From Megaustenia siamemsis (lineage: Eukaryota > Mollusca > Gastropoda > Stylommatophora > Ariophantidae), in the NCBI GenBank assembly GCA_032433765.1, contig JAVIAB010000092.1:69430995-69494994 (forward strand): DNA of 64,000 nucleotides. The letters run 5' to 3'. The notes beneath the pieces were generated by a model. The model was not told the origin of the DNA and made no database searches. It saw nothing but the letters and a program-made list of their open reading frames with translations. This document shows, in pieces, positions 32,618-42,330 of this stretch. Numbering within the stretch: position 1 is the stretch's first letter; the number at the start of each line of letters is the position of its first letter. A program made the position numbers and the translations under genes.

Positions 32618-33572
32618 TTCAGATACAGAGCATCCATTGCACCACGTGCTCAACCACAGTGAAAGGTGCCAGGCTAAAAAGAGGCAAATCATGGGTGGGT
32701 CGAGCAGAAGATGTCATCAAACAGGTCTGTGGTCTTACCAATATCAGCGTTGGTGAGGAGTGGATACCAGTGCCTACGTCATTCAAGGGGACTTTCTCGT
32801 GTATTGTCACACTCAACAGGAAAAGTAGGGAACAGAACCCGGTCGTGGTTAATGCCGAGATCAACGGTCTCATCTGCGATAACACCGATGAGAAAGATGC
32901 AGTCATCTATACAGACGGATCTGTAATACGACACCAAAGAAGTGCATGGGTATTTACAGCACGCTCGGCAGGCAGAATAGTCAAGGAAGACAGTGGTGCA
33001 TACGTCATGACCACGAGTAGCAAGACAATGGAGGCGATGGCAGTGACCAGGGCATTCAAATGGTTAGAGTCACAAGACTACACCCACGCGTGTATACTGA
33101 GTGATTCGATGAGCATGATTAAAAAAGTGGAGGCAGGCTCTGTACGCATGCAATGGGTAGGGTCGTTGCAGAAATCCAAAATACGTATGGTCACCTTTGT
33201 CTATGTCCCTGGACATGCGGGAGTACGAGGAAATGAAAAAGCGGACAGGTTGGCTAGCTGCGCTGTCGTTAAGGACGGGCAACCAATGGATCGGGCGGAT
33301 ATCATCAATGCCCTCCGAGATGTGGGAAGAGCACAGGACTTCGACAAACACATATCCACATCACTTCTTCGGATGGTGGAAATGGGAGTTAAGATGGGCA
33401 CAGCCAGAAATGAGAAACTTAGTGGCCGTGTAAGAAGACTTATCAACCAACATAGAACTGGAGTCGTCAGTCGCTGGACACTGAGGGAATTGCTGAGGAG
33501 GGGATCTGAGCACCTATGGACATGTTCGGAGTGCAATGATGATGACCCGCAAATAATTCAATAACTCAATTA
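32618..33572 (+). mobile_element. I/Jockey-like LINE 3' part, inserted in RTE-1
   Basis: It is 5'-truncated in the RT-to-RNase H linker and ends with 'aattcaataactcaat'. It is flanked by the near-identical 14-bp repeats at 32604-32617 and 33573-33586. It is close in sequence to the copy at 12918, but starts about 400 nt later. Confidence 0.88.
32659..33564 (+). CDS. LINE-encoded RNase H domain, intact reading frame
   Basis: The 301-codon frame begins at the linker ([20 protein letters not shown]). The RNase H core has YTDGS, MEAMAVT, LSDSMS and [17 protein letters not shown], so all four acidic catalytic positions are present. It ends with [13 protein letters not shown] and a stop at the element's 3' end. 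The upstream Met is an accident of truncation; the native protein would extend through the RT and endonuclease. No frameshift is seen, so the copy is probably young. Transcription of this stub is not indicated. Confidence 0.85.
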   Translation: MKGARLKRGKSWVGRAEDVIKQVCGLTNISVGEEWIPVPTSFKGTFSCIVTLNRKSREQNPVVVNAEINGLICDNTDEKDAVIYTDGSVIRHQRSAWVFTARSAGRIVKEDSGAYVMTTSSKTMEAMAVTRAFKWLESQDYTHACILSDSMSMIKKVEAGSVRMQWVGSLQKSKIRMVTFVYVPGHAGVRGNEKADRLASCAVVKDGQPMDRADIINALRDVGRAQDFDKHISTSLLRMVEMGVKMGTARNEKLSGRVRRLINQHRTGVVSRWTLRELLRRGSEHLWTCSECNDDDPQIIQ

Positions 33573-33724
33573 ATTCTCTTGTTGTCTCTTCTCATCACAT
33601 GGCCAACATACGATCGCCTTCTCTTGGTTATACTTGATATTTTTTGCATACTTTGTCATTTCTCTTATTTCTGCACTAGTCATGAATTCATTCCTTGGTA
33701 TGCACATATTTTCCCCTGAGGCAT

Positions 33725-33960
33725 GTATTTACAACCGGACTATACAATCTGGTAAATTAGTTGGGATCGAAGAGAGAAGGCAAACTGGTACCCCAAAATG
33801 CCTTGCTGGAGTCGGAATACGTTGGGCCGAAATGAACAAAATATCGCAACTTGCTGTAAGCGGCCACACATGACACATGTATATATAATGTTCTTGTAAG
33901 GGCAGAAGATGAAGTGCAGTAGTCAGACCAGCGGCAAATACTTTTAGTTTCTCAACCTGA
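33725..33960 (+). repeat. dispersed repeat C, partial
   Basis: It contains 'gggatcgaagagagaaggcaa', 'ccttgctggagtcggaa', 'cgttgggccgaaatg' and the weaker 'gtaagggcagaagatgaag', in the same order as 34670-34820. Confidence 0.65.
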
Positions 33961-34479
33961 AGCCTGCCTCATCTACACACCGAGAGGGCTTCGCTATCCG
34001 TCGCCACTAATTCAAAGTCGGGACTTGAACATTCGACAGCAGAAAATCGGCTGAGCAGGCGAGGTTCATCTGAGATCAATTTAACAGCAGCTTGCTCTAG
34101 GGATTGAATTACCTCTCCAATTGAAGTATAACAGTTGTCCAGTGACGGGTTTGGTGAGATCTTTAGCTAAATGAAACGCGACCACACTCTCAACCCTCAA
34201 ACTAAAAATTAATACCCGAAAGTCTCATAATATTTCAAATGATAAATATACTGGTGTGAAAAAAGTGTAGTTCCAAAACACATGAAACAATTGTTGAGGA
34301 CCCTCAGATTGTGTGACCCTAAGCTATAGCTTATTTAGCGTTGAGATAAATCCTACCCCACTTTTGTCGATGTCACTAGGTCTGCATGCACAACGTAAAC
34401 CACATTATCTCGAAAAGCATGAAACATGAATGTGCCCCACTGCTAGATAACTTATGTTTATGTTCGTACAGCACAGTAC
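33961..34479. other. intergenic, no recognised feature
   Basis: Unique-looking DNA without supported coding potential. Confidence 0.4.
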
Positions 34480-34910
34480 TCTCACAGCGTCAACTGACTC
34501 CCGTCATCCGAGGCGAAGGCGCGCCTCCCAGCACCAGAGCTGGAAGTTGTCAGCGACCCTCAGCTGATGGCTTGCGCGAGGATCGGTGAACCAAAACCAT
34601 CCAGACCCTGCTCCACCTCTCCGTGGTGCCTCCAGTAACAGACTAACCTGTCTAGTCTAGCCAAGCGCGCAGGGATCGAAGAGGGAAGACAACCCGGTAC
34701 TAAAAAATGCCGTGCTCAAGTCGGATGTGTTGGGCCGAAAGGCGCAAATATAACAGTTATGCTACAAACCACAACACAACGCTGATACGTCCACTTAATG
34801 TCCTTTTAAGGGCGGATGACGAAGAGGAATTCTACAGTCTACGAATACTCTAGAATACTTTAGTCATCGGGCGAACGCAACCATCCACTGCAGGGAGACA
34901 CTCTTGATTG
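34480..34910 (+). repeat. dispersed repeat C, most complete unexpanded copy
   Basis: It runs 'agagctggaagttgtcagcg', 'ctgctccacctctccgtggtg', 'aacagactaacctgtctag', 'gggatcgaagagggaag', 'caaaccacaacacaacgc', 'gtccttttaagggcgg' and 'gtcatcgggcgaacg'. It serves as the reference for the expanded copy at 30110. The class is not established; no coding capacity or terminal repeats are seen. Confidence 0.75.
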
Positions 34911-35083
34911 TTCCATGGAGTACGGAGACGGGGAAGATTTCAGCACAGGACTCGTGGAATATTTTAACAGTTAAAAAGTTAACACTTAAAGAATTTTATC
35001 AACCCGTTCTGCTTGACCGAGGAGTGGTGGCACAGAGATGTGAGAAGGATATCAATTAGTGACCAGTCGTGGTCATCAGGAGG

Positions 35084-35304
35084 GAGCCGTAATAGCTCAG
35101 TGGTTAGTGAACTGGATTACAAAGGACAAGAGGTAGGGTTCGATCCCAACCGACGGCTTCCGTGTACACCCAGCCTTAAATGGGTACCGGATTTTTTTTC
35201 TGGGAAAGTAAAGCGGCACGGGCGTAATACCGATCACAGTACCCCAAAAATCATATACCGAAGGTCTGTAAAATTTATGGTCACTAACACTATATTCCCT
35301 ATAT
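35084..35304 (+). mobile_element. S1 SINE
   Basis: The head GAGCCGTAATAGCTCAGTGG (A box) and B box GGTTCGATCCC are followed by the S1 body, but the final 'cacttggcgtgacg' is missing, so it is 3'-incomplete. It is followed by a (GC)n/(AC)n tract. Confidence 0.9.
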
Positions 35305-35314
35305 AAAAGCGGGA

Positions 35315-35329
35315 GTTCGCGCGCGCGCG

Positions 35330-35384
<55 letters not shown>
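35315..35384. repeat. (GC)n-(CA)n microsatellite
   Basis: GCGCGCGCGC passes into about 27 CA repeats; the minus-strand poly-(Cys-Val) ORF here is an artefact of it. Confidence 0.97.
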
Positions 35385-35388
<4 letters not shown>

Positions 35389-35834
35389 CTTAGCATAAAA
35401 TAAATCTCAATTCTTGATTGACAAAATAAAAAAAATTCAAAGTAACCGTCATCAGCAGAAGTGATAGAGATAAAGATAATAATACAAGAAATAGACACAG
35501 TGCATCATCACACCCATCGAACGGTGACCTTTCATTATCAGTTTTGGAGATAATCAGCTCAAGCAGTATATACAACGACAACCTCTCTGAAAATGGCGAT
35601 ACCTAAATACTGACAGCAGGAGAGATCAAGTTGAGAACTTTCATATGATATTTCGGCATTTCCCTTTTCCTATGTTCACACTAGTTCTTTAACTGAACAA
35701 CAGCCAATCACTGGCTCGTTTAGTTCTATCTTGCATTAGAACCTACAGTCCCGACATAATGAAAAACTCACATAATTCATCGTTCCACAATGAACATTGC
35801 CTTGCGACTGTACTGTATATGAGACCTTTATTCC

Positions 35835-35998
35835 CCAGTCATATAATCCTCAGGGCGTACTCAGGATGTGCCTTTATTCCCCAGTCATATAATCCTCAGG
35901 GCGTACTCAGGATGTGCCTTTATTCCCCAGTCATATAATCCTCAGGGCGTACTCAGGATGTGCCTTTATTCCCCAGTCATATAATCCTCAGGGCGTAC
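35835..35998. repeat. 46-bp tandem repeat, about 3.5 copies
   Basis: The unit contains 'ttccccagtcatataatcc' and 'tcagggcgtactcaggatg'. Copies are nearly identical, implying recent expansion. Confidence 0.93.
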
Positions 35999-36255
35999 TT
36001 ATAGAATGTTAGTTTTTTTTTAACAAAATCCAGCCTAGCTGAAACTTTGGTATATTTCCACACCTGTTTAGCTTGAAGTCCTAAAAGAGCAGACAGTGTA
36101 CTTAGTAACGAGCAAGTAGTGCGGTGTAACATACTCCTACAGGGTATGGGGACAGCTTTCCAAAATACTGACGTTTCGGTATTCGGTCTTCTTCAGAGAA
36201 CGAGAACAACACAAACGGACAATGGAATAAAGATAAACTCTATTACATCTATAAT

Positions 36256-36520
36256 AAAGTCTCACTACACTTGGTACTAGGTCAATTTGAAAAAAATGTT
36301 TATGACGTCATCACAATATGTGCTCAAAATCACTTGTTGCGACGTTTCGGTCCTTTTAAGGATTCTTCGGATATCTAAACTCATCATTCACAGCAGGACC
36401 AGATCGTGGAGAGTAGCAATAAACTTATTCAACAAATTTCATTGACAGTGGGAGCACATATGATGACGTAAACATTTTTTTTCAAATTGACCTAGATACA
36501 AGTGTATGAGACTTTATACC
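36256..36520. mobile_element. MITE-like element with about 65-bp TIRs
   Basis: The left arm (AAGTCTCACTACACTTGG...TGACGTCATC...TATGTGCTC) is mirrored on the right (GAGCACATATGATGACGTAA...CAAGTGTATGAGACTT). Both arms share the GTCAATTTGAAAAAAA core. No ORF is present, and the TSD is unclear (TA-rich). Confidence 0.7.
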
Positions 36521-36852
36521 CTATGAGCGGGGCAGGTACATCAAGGAGAAATAAAAAAAAGAAAGAGGGATAAGAAAGAAATGATAAAACAAAAGGGAGA
36601 TATACTACATAAACGAGGATACAAACCTATAATATCTAAAAATTAGTGACGCATATTTTTAAGTTAATACGATACTTAACTGAGGCACGATCCAAAATCT
36701 TCTAGGGAGTAGATGACAGTAAGTTGAGTAAGTCAGATGTGGATGTGATGAGACGTGAGAGTGAGGACAAACAAATCAGTCACGTGATTAGGCGAGAAAT
36801 CTGATGAGATTGGAAGGTGATAATATGAGTTATGAAAGACAGTCAAGAATTT

Positions 36853-36964
36853 ATTCTAGGTGTAGTAGAGTTTATCTTTATTCTAGGTGTAGAAGAGTTT
36901 ATCTTTATTGTAGGTGTAGTAGAGTTTATCTTTATTCTAGATGTAGTAGAGTTTATCTTTATTC
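36853..36964. repeat. 27-bp minisatellite, about 4 copies
   Basis: The unit TCTAGGTGTAGTAGAGTTTA plus TCTTTAT derives from the right inverted-repeat arm of the surrounding element; one unit exists in the left arm near 36230. The period is a multiple of three, so both strands are open. Confidence 0.9.
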
Positions 36965-37330
36965 TGTTTTCCGTTTGAGTTCTCTTATGAAGGCCGAGAC
37001 GGCTGTATTTTGAGTGTTCTTTTTGTAAAGTTCTCACTATATCTTGTAGGAGTGTACGTTACTTGCTCCCTGCTACCAGCTTTACAGCAGCACTGCAATT
37101 ATTTGCTTGTTTCCTGTATACCTAGTGCTTGGAGGGTGAAAGATGGAGGTGGTGGGGAATATGAAAGAGCAATACAATTACCAAATATTTAAAAAAAAAA
37201 AAAAAGATCGTGGCAACGGGGTTTCTCCATTTCTGTGGTGTGCCACTTTCTTTGGTCTTGAGAAAAAGGGTTACATGGCTAGTGGAGTTGTCACGAAGTG
37301 TTCAATTTCAACTCAAAGAAAATAAACAAC

Positions 37331-37604
37331 TTTTTCTTACTGTAAAAAAAAAAGTAAAGAGCCCCGTCACGCCAAGTAGTGTATAGGGAATATGGTGTTA
37401 GTGACCATAACTTTTACAGACCTTCGGCGCATTACTTTTGGGGTAATGTGGTCGGTATTATGCCCGTGCCGCTTTACTTTCCCAGAAAAAATCCGGTGCC
37501 CATATAATCCGGAAGCCGTCGATCAGGATCGAACCCTACCTCTTGTCCTTTGTAGTCTAGTTCACTAACCACTGAGCTATCGCGGCTCCCTTTTTCTTAC
37601 TGTA
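37331..37604 (-). mobile_element. S1 SINE with 14-bp TSD
   Basis: The body at 37345-37590 has a complete tRNA head (GGGAGCCGCGATAGCTCAGT in reverse) and the family 3' end next to poly-A. Direct repeats TTTTTCTTACTGTA lie at 37331-37344 and 37591-37604. A short internal deletion occurs in 'cccatataatccgg'. Confidence 0.95.
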
Positions 37605-37903
37605 CGGTACCGTAATTCCAACTCATATTGTTTGGGGAATACAAATTCATCTATCCATCCTTCCAATGTTTACAATATCTCTTTTGGAACGAATTATACC
37701 ACACAGGATATATACAAATTGAACCAAAAATATCAACTTTCATTGCATTGTCTAAAAAGAATGGTGCGGTTGAATGCAGTGATTTTAGAACAATAAGCCT
37801 AATGAACCATGTAACACAAATCATACTAATTGTTATAAAAGGAAGGATTCATAGTAAAATCAATATGGAATTGGAAGAACAACAATTTGGATTTAGGAAA
37901 AAC

Positions 37904-38309
37904 AGTGGGGGGGGGGGGGGGGGGAAAAGGTTGTCCGGTTAGCGCAATCGATAGGCGGTTGGCTTACCAGGGCAACAGCCGGGGTTCGTAATCCTGGCGA
38001 GGACACCTGGGTTTTACTAATTCCCTAAAAATTAGTAGGAGCCGCGATAGCTCAGTGGTTAGTGAACTGGACTACTACGGACAAGGGGTAGGGTTCGATC
38101 CCAACCGACGGCTCCGGGTTCACCCAGCCTTAAATGGGTACCGGATTTTTTCTGGGAAAGTAAAAGCAGCACGGGCGTAATACCGACCACATTACCCCAA
38201 AAATCATGTGCTGAAGGTCTGTAAAATATAGGGTCACTAACACCATATTTCCCTATACGCCACTTGGCGTGACGGGGGGTACTTTACTTTTTTTTTAGTG
38301 GGGGAAAAG
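37904..38309 (+). mobile_element. SINE pair (S3-like plus S1) with TSD inside the LINE
   Basis: Two tRNA-headed units lie in tandem. 37930-38036 has GTTAGCGCAATCGATAGG and GGTTCGTAATCC box-like motifs. 38037-38296 is a full S1 with A box 38048-38058 (TAGCTCAGTGG) and B box 38092-38102 (GGTTCGATCCC). The pair is flanked by AGTG(G)nAAAAG at 37904-37929 and 38297-38309; the left copy's G-run has expanded. One insertion of a dimeric element is the simplest reading. Confidence 0.8.
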
Positions 38310-38575
38310 AAACCATATTCTGTATGAGGACATTAATCGAAAAGTACACAGAAGTAAACAAACCAATATATGCCTGCTTCATAGACTACACCAAAGCTTT
38401 CGATAGAAAACACCATAAACAACTTATTATCATCATGTGCCATACCGGTTGGCGTAGGCGATCATGTCCCTCCACAATCTTCTATCTACAGTGCATCGTA
38501 TCAGTTCTATTGTTGACTGTTTTCCATGCCATGACACCAAGCTATCCAGAATTTTCTCTCTTTGTCGTCCGCGAT

Positions 38576-39086
38576 AGTAGTATACAAGGGTCCATTTGTC
38601 CCGTATTTGGACCGTAAATTAACAAAGATATATAGTAGGCGCGCGGCGCGCCTAATGCGCGCCTAATGTGCTGTAGGCGCAGGGGGAGTTAACCGTGACA
38701 TTTCGTGTCGAGGTATTGACCTCTAAGCCCGATGACCCGGAAGTGACGTGTTTATGTCTGGTGTGTGCTGACTTTGGAGTTCTTTATGTACTTGATCGTT
38801 AGTGATAGGTTAGTAGATTATACAACAGCATTGAAAAACAATCAATATAAAACAAAAGACAAAAGATATATTTTATTCTTTTATTATCTCAATAGGTGTA
38901 TAACATACAGTGGATATTATATAACATTACAAAAATATTCAGTACATTGAGTCAATATATAGTACATGGATAACATTTATTTATAGATAGGTAGTTGGAT
39001 GTCTGCTTAGCTCTATGTCATAAATGAATCATAAGGGGTGAAACTATTAGAGATTGCTGGGTAGTCTAAGCTGGTAGTGTAAAGAG
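38576..39086. repeat. left terminal segment of the palindrome
   Basis: It holds the terminus, a GC-rich stretch with GGCGCGCCTAATGCGCGCC near 38640-38665, and A/T-rich sequence that on the minus strand carries AATAAA signals downstream of the polB stop. The 61-codon ORF (38765-38950) is conserved in both arms but has no recognisable domain. Confidence 0.8.
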
Positions 39087-39464
39087 TTAAATATCTAGAG
39101 GAGTTGTCGAGACGTTATCATCAGCTACCTTTCTTTTTATATAGAAATAGGAAAGAGCATTTCTTGTTTGACTGTAGGAAAATATGGAATTATTTAAGAC
39201 TTTGAAACCTACATTTTTCCCACCCTTAGCCTTTTGCGTAGCGAGAACCTCTAAAAACATATCTTTATCTAATTTGTTGTGTTGCTTGCTTAGCCCTTTA
39301 CAACTGATTTTATCGTAATCCCCACTACAATGGTATGTCTTACTACATAAGCTAACAAGAGCTGTCCCTTCGTACTCTAGTTTAAAAAGCCCGGGCGTTC
39401 GTTTGGTGTATGCTTTAACACCCTTACAGTTTATACAGTCTGTCTTGCTAGTATGTTCATCGCA
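39087..39464 (-). pseudogene. DNA polymerase B C-terminal fragment (left arm)
   Basis: This is a minus-strand open frame of 125 codons plus stop (39087-39089), the exact counterpart of 48689-49066. It matches the extreme C-terminus of the protein-primed type-B DNA polymerases of Polintons and related virus-like elements. Recognisable landmarks are TPGLFKLEYEG, LCSKTY, CKGLSK and YFYIKRKV before PLDI-stop. The polymerase palm and exonuclease regions are absent, replaced upstream by the 32-bp minisatellite. It is a remnant and has no start codon of its own at the right place. Confidence 0.75.
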
Positions 39465-40130
39465 GCGATGGGTGTATGGAGGTCGCCTAGTGTGTAATAA
39501 GGGCTGTATAGGGGTCGTCTAGTGTGCCGTGATGGGTCAATGGAGGTCGGCTAGTATGTCGTGATGGGTGTACGGAGGTCGTCTAGTGTGTCATATTGGG
39601 TGTATAGAGGGCGTTTAGTGTGTCATGATGGTTGTATAGGGGTCGTCTAGTGTGTCATGATGGTTGTATAGGGGTCGTCTAGTGTGCCGTGATGGGTGTA
39701 CGGAGGTCGTCTAGTGTGTCATATTGGGTGTATAGAGGGCGTTTAGTGTGTCATGATGGTTGTATAGGGGTCGTCTGGTGTGTCATGATGGTTGTATAGG
39801 GGTCGTCTAGTGTGCCGTGATGGGTCAATGGAGGTCGGCTAGTATGTCGTGATGGGTGTACGGAGGTCGTCTAGTGTGTCATATTGGGTGTATAGAGGGC
39901 GTTTAGTGTGTCATGATGGTTGTATAGGGGTCGGCTAGTGTGTCATATTGGGTGTATAGAGGGCGTCTAGTGTGTCATGATGGGTGTATGTAGGTCGTTT
40001 AGTGTGTCATATTGGGTGTATAGAGGGCGTTTAGTGTGTCGTGAGGGGTGTATGGAGGTCGTCTACTGTGTCGTGAGGGGTGTATGGAGGTCATCTAGTG
40101 TGGTATGTGTGGTGTATGGCGGTTGTCTGG
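39465..40130. repeat. 32-bp minisatellite, left arm (about 20 copies)
   Basis: The unit is like TGTATAGGGGTCGTCTAGTG plus TGTCATGATGGG with ordered variants (TATTGGG, CGTGATGGG). It abuts the polB fragment directly, so polB was truncated at this repeat. Confidence 0.95.
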
Positions 40131-40459
40131 TATATCATACTTTAATCAACCAATAAGAAAAATGAAGGAACATTACATTCAACATTACTTATCTTAACTA
40201 CTTTACATCAATACAGTTGAATAACGTGTTATCGTTAAGTCTTACCATACTTTAAGAGAAAACATTCAAACTTACAGCGTGAAATATAGTCTCAATCATC
40301 TACACCGAATATAACCTGTTATCGATAAGCCTTAACATACGTTAAGAGAAAACAAGCCAACTTACGGTGCAAAAATCCGCTAGTGTGAACAGTAACTTTC
40401 CTTGAATCAACCAAACTTATAACGCCGTCTAGTTTAAATATAACCTGGTAAGAAATGAA
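40131..40459. other. unique segment of left arm
   Basis: It contains two related blocks, 'aacctgttatcgataagcc' and 'aacgtgttatcgttaagtc', with neighbouring 'catactttaagagaaaaca', suggesting an old internal duplication. No coding potential is seen. Confidence 0.6.
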
Positions 40460-40639
40460 TAAATTAGCCAATCAGCGAGTGACTATGCCAACATCGCTTG
40501 ATATCGGGATTAACCAATCAGAAAAGAGTATTAACATAGGAGGCGGGGCGAAGAAATGGCTGACAGCTAGATTAACCAATCAGAAAAGCGCGTTAGCCCA
40601 AGCGTAGGTAGTGGCTGTCGGGTCAGCAGTGGGGGAAAA
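40460..40639 (+). promoter_or_regulatory. promoter-like block: three CCAATCA boxes and a GC box
   Basis: CCAATCA lies at 40468-40474, 40514-40520 and 40576-40582, and a GGCGGGGCG Sp1-like box at 40542-40550, just before the ATG at 40640. The mirror copy lies at about 47515-47694 on the other strand. Clustered same-strand CCAAT boxes with a GC box are typical of TATA-less promoters (NF-Y/Sp1). Function is inferred from motif content. Confidence 0.55.
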
Positions 40640-40864
40640 ATGCGGGGTGGTGGGTTACTTGAACTCGTTTTGACCCCTGAGGCAATTCCAGAAGAGTTCT
40701 ATGACCTCATTTTGACCGCTGAAGGCTTTAATACCAATGTTTCCCACTTCAACGAACGACATACATCATTAAAGGTGATTACTTCAGCTCTTAGACTTTG
40801 GAGTTCCATATCTTTATCACTTCAACGAATGACAGACAACAGTAAAGATGATCATTTCAGGTAA
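40640..40864 (+). CDS. 74-codon ORF ending at a splice donor (left arm)
   Basis: The ATG follows the CCAAT/GC-box block. The frame (MRGGGLLELVLTPEAIPEEF... ending KDDHFR) reaches CAG|GTAAGA at about 40860 and stops right after. It could thus be a first coding exon whose downstream exons were lost or lie across the palindrome centre. The 3' half contains a 43-bp near-duplication ('cacttcaacgaacgacataca' and 'cacttcaacgaatgacagaca'). There is no recognised domain, and an unexpressed chance ORF remains possible. Confidence 0.4.
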   Translation: MRGGGLLELVLTPEAIPEEFYDLILTAEGFNTNVSHFNERHTSLKVITSALRLWSSISLSLQRMTDNSKDDHFR

Positions 40865-40884
40865 GAAAACTTAGTTCCAAACCC

Positions 40885-41960
40885 TAAAATTTTGGTTCAT
40901 ACTCACAAAGTTGAACACAAACTCTACAAATTTAGGCCCAAAGTTGTAATTGTTAGACACGAAAGTCGTAAATGTTATATGCAAAGTCCAAAAGTTTGTC
41001 AAAAAGACAACCCAAACTCAAAATAGTTAGATGCAAAGCTCAAAAATGTATATGCAAAGTCCAAAAAGTTACTCCAAAAGACAACTAATATAACACTTAA
41101 CCCCAAAATTTCGTCTCATAACCAAAAAGTTGAACTCAAAACCCTAAAAATTTAGTCCCAAAGTGATACTAGTTCGACACAAAAGTCGTAAATGTTATAT
41201 ACAAAGTCTAAAAGTTTGTCAAAAAGACAACCCAAAATCAAAATAGTTAGACACAAAACCCAACAATTTATAGGCAAAGTCCAAAAAGTTACTCCAAAAG
41301 ACAACTAATGTAATACTTAATCCCAAAATTTCGGCTCATATGCACAAAGTTGAACACGAACTCTACAAATTTAGTCCCAAAGTCGTAATTGTTAGACACG
41401 AAAGTCGTAAATGTTATATTCAAATCCAAAAGTTTGTTAAAAAGACAACCCAAACTCAAAATAGTTAGACACAAAACCCAACAATTTATAGGTAAAGTCC
41501 AAAAAGTTACTCCAAAAGACAACTAATGTAACACTTAACCCCAAAATTTCGTCTCATAACCAAAAAGTTGAACGCAAAACCCTACAAATTTTGTCTCAAA
41601 GTGATACTAGTTCGACACGAAAGTCGTAAATGTTATATTCAAAGGCCAAAACTTTGTCAAAAAGACAACCCAAACTCAGAATAGTTAGACACGAAAGTCA
41701 TAAATGTTATATGCAAAGTCCAAAATTTTGTCAAAAAGACAAACCAAACTCAGAATATTTAGACACAAAAGACCAAATAGTTACATTCAAAGTCCAAAAG
41801 TTTGTCAAAAAGACAACCTTAACTCAAAATAGTTAGACACAAAACCCAACGATTTATATGCAAAGTCCAAAAAGTTACTCCAAAAGACAACTAATATAAC
41901 AACAAGCCCTAAAATTTCGTCTCATAACCAAAAAGTTGAACTCAAAACCCTAAAAAGTGT
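40885..41960. repeat. 220-bp satellite, left arm (about 4 units)
   Basis: Phase markers (CCCCAAAATTTCG) are at 41101, 41321 and 41540, a 220-bp period. Each unit is built from shorter related modules (AAAGTCCAAAAGTTTGTC, AAAAGACAACCCAAACTC). The right arm has three more units. Confidence 0.92.
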
Positions 41961-42330
41961 CCACTTATCAACCAAAGTCTTTAATACAGCTGAGAAAACC
42001 CTAATAAATAATTACAATTTACTAAAAATGTTGCACTTGATGATAGTTGCGACTGTGTCTAAATCATTATTGAAAATATTCATAGAACTCTAGTAAAAGC
42101 CAAACACACTAAAACACCACATTGAAAGAATGAACTTAAAGTTCACGCCCCTGTCACAACTCTGCTAAGAAAAGTACTGCAAAGCATGAAAGTTATGTCC
42201 CCTGCTATAACTCTACTAAACGAAAGTATTACCAAACACGTAGGTTACACTCCTACCATAACCCACTAAGAAAAACAAGATTTTTCTTAAAATACCACAT
42301 TTATGATTGTTACGCCCCTTGTCCCTTTAT
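41961..42330. other. single-copy segment of left arm
   Basis: Non-repetitive; its complement is at 45170-45530. Nothing is recognised in it. Confidence 0.6.

Larger units (their letters stand above)
32385..33720 (-). mobile_element. RTE-1-type LINE fragment split by an I-like LINE
   Basis: Left part 32385-32617 ('gcgagttgttcaatctcggcc', 'gtcagcctctttttcttg', 'gagggcttgctt') and right part 33573-33720 ('cttctcatcacatggcc', 'gaattcattcctt') are contiguous in other copies. The break carries a target duplication of about 14 bp, ATTCTATTGTTGTC versus ATTCTCTTGTTGTC. Confidence 0.8.
36108..37064. mobile_element. inverted-repeat element with hammerhead-like motifs (Penelope/MITE-like)
   Basis: The outer ends are imperfect inverted repeats of about 150 bp. 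The left end, AGCAAGTAGTGCGGTGTAAC with ACTCCTACAGG, pairs with TGTAGGAGTGTACGTTACTTGCT ending at 37064. The arms also share the 'aaagataaactctatta' complement. Minus-strand motifs at 36170-36196 and 36341-36370 resemble hammerhead cores. The interior carries a smaller inverted-repeat element and a 27-bp minisatellite. The class is tentative. Confidence 0.55.

Noticed and set aside
35097..35498. 133-codon minus-strand ORF with poly-(Cys-Val)
   Set aside because: It runs through a (CA)n microsatellite and an S1 SINE.
38048..38102. A functional tRNA gene
   Set aside because: A and B boxes are present but no cloverleaf or acceptor stem fits; the sequence continues into a SINE body with TSD.
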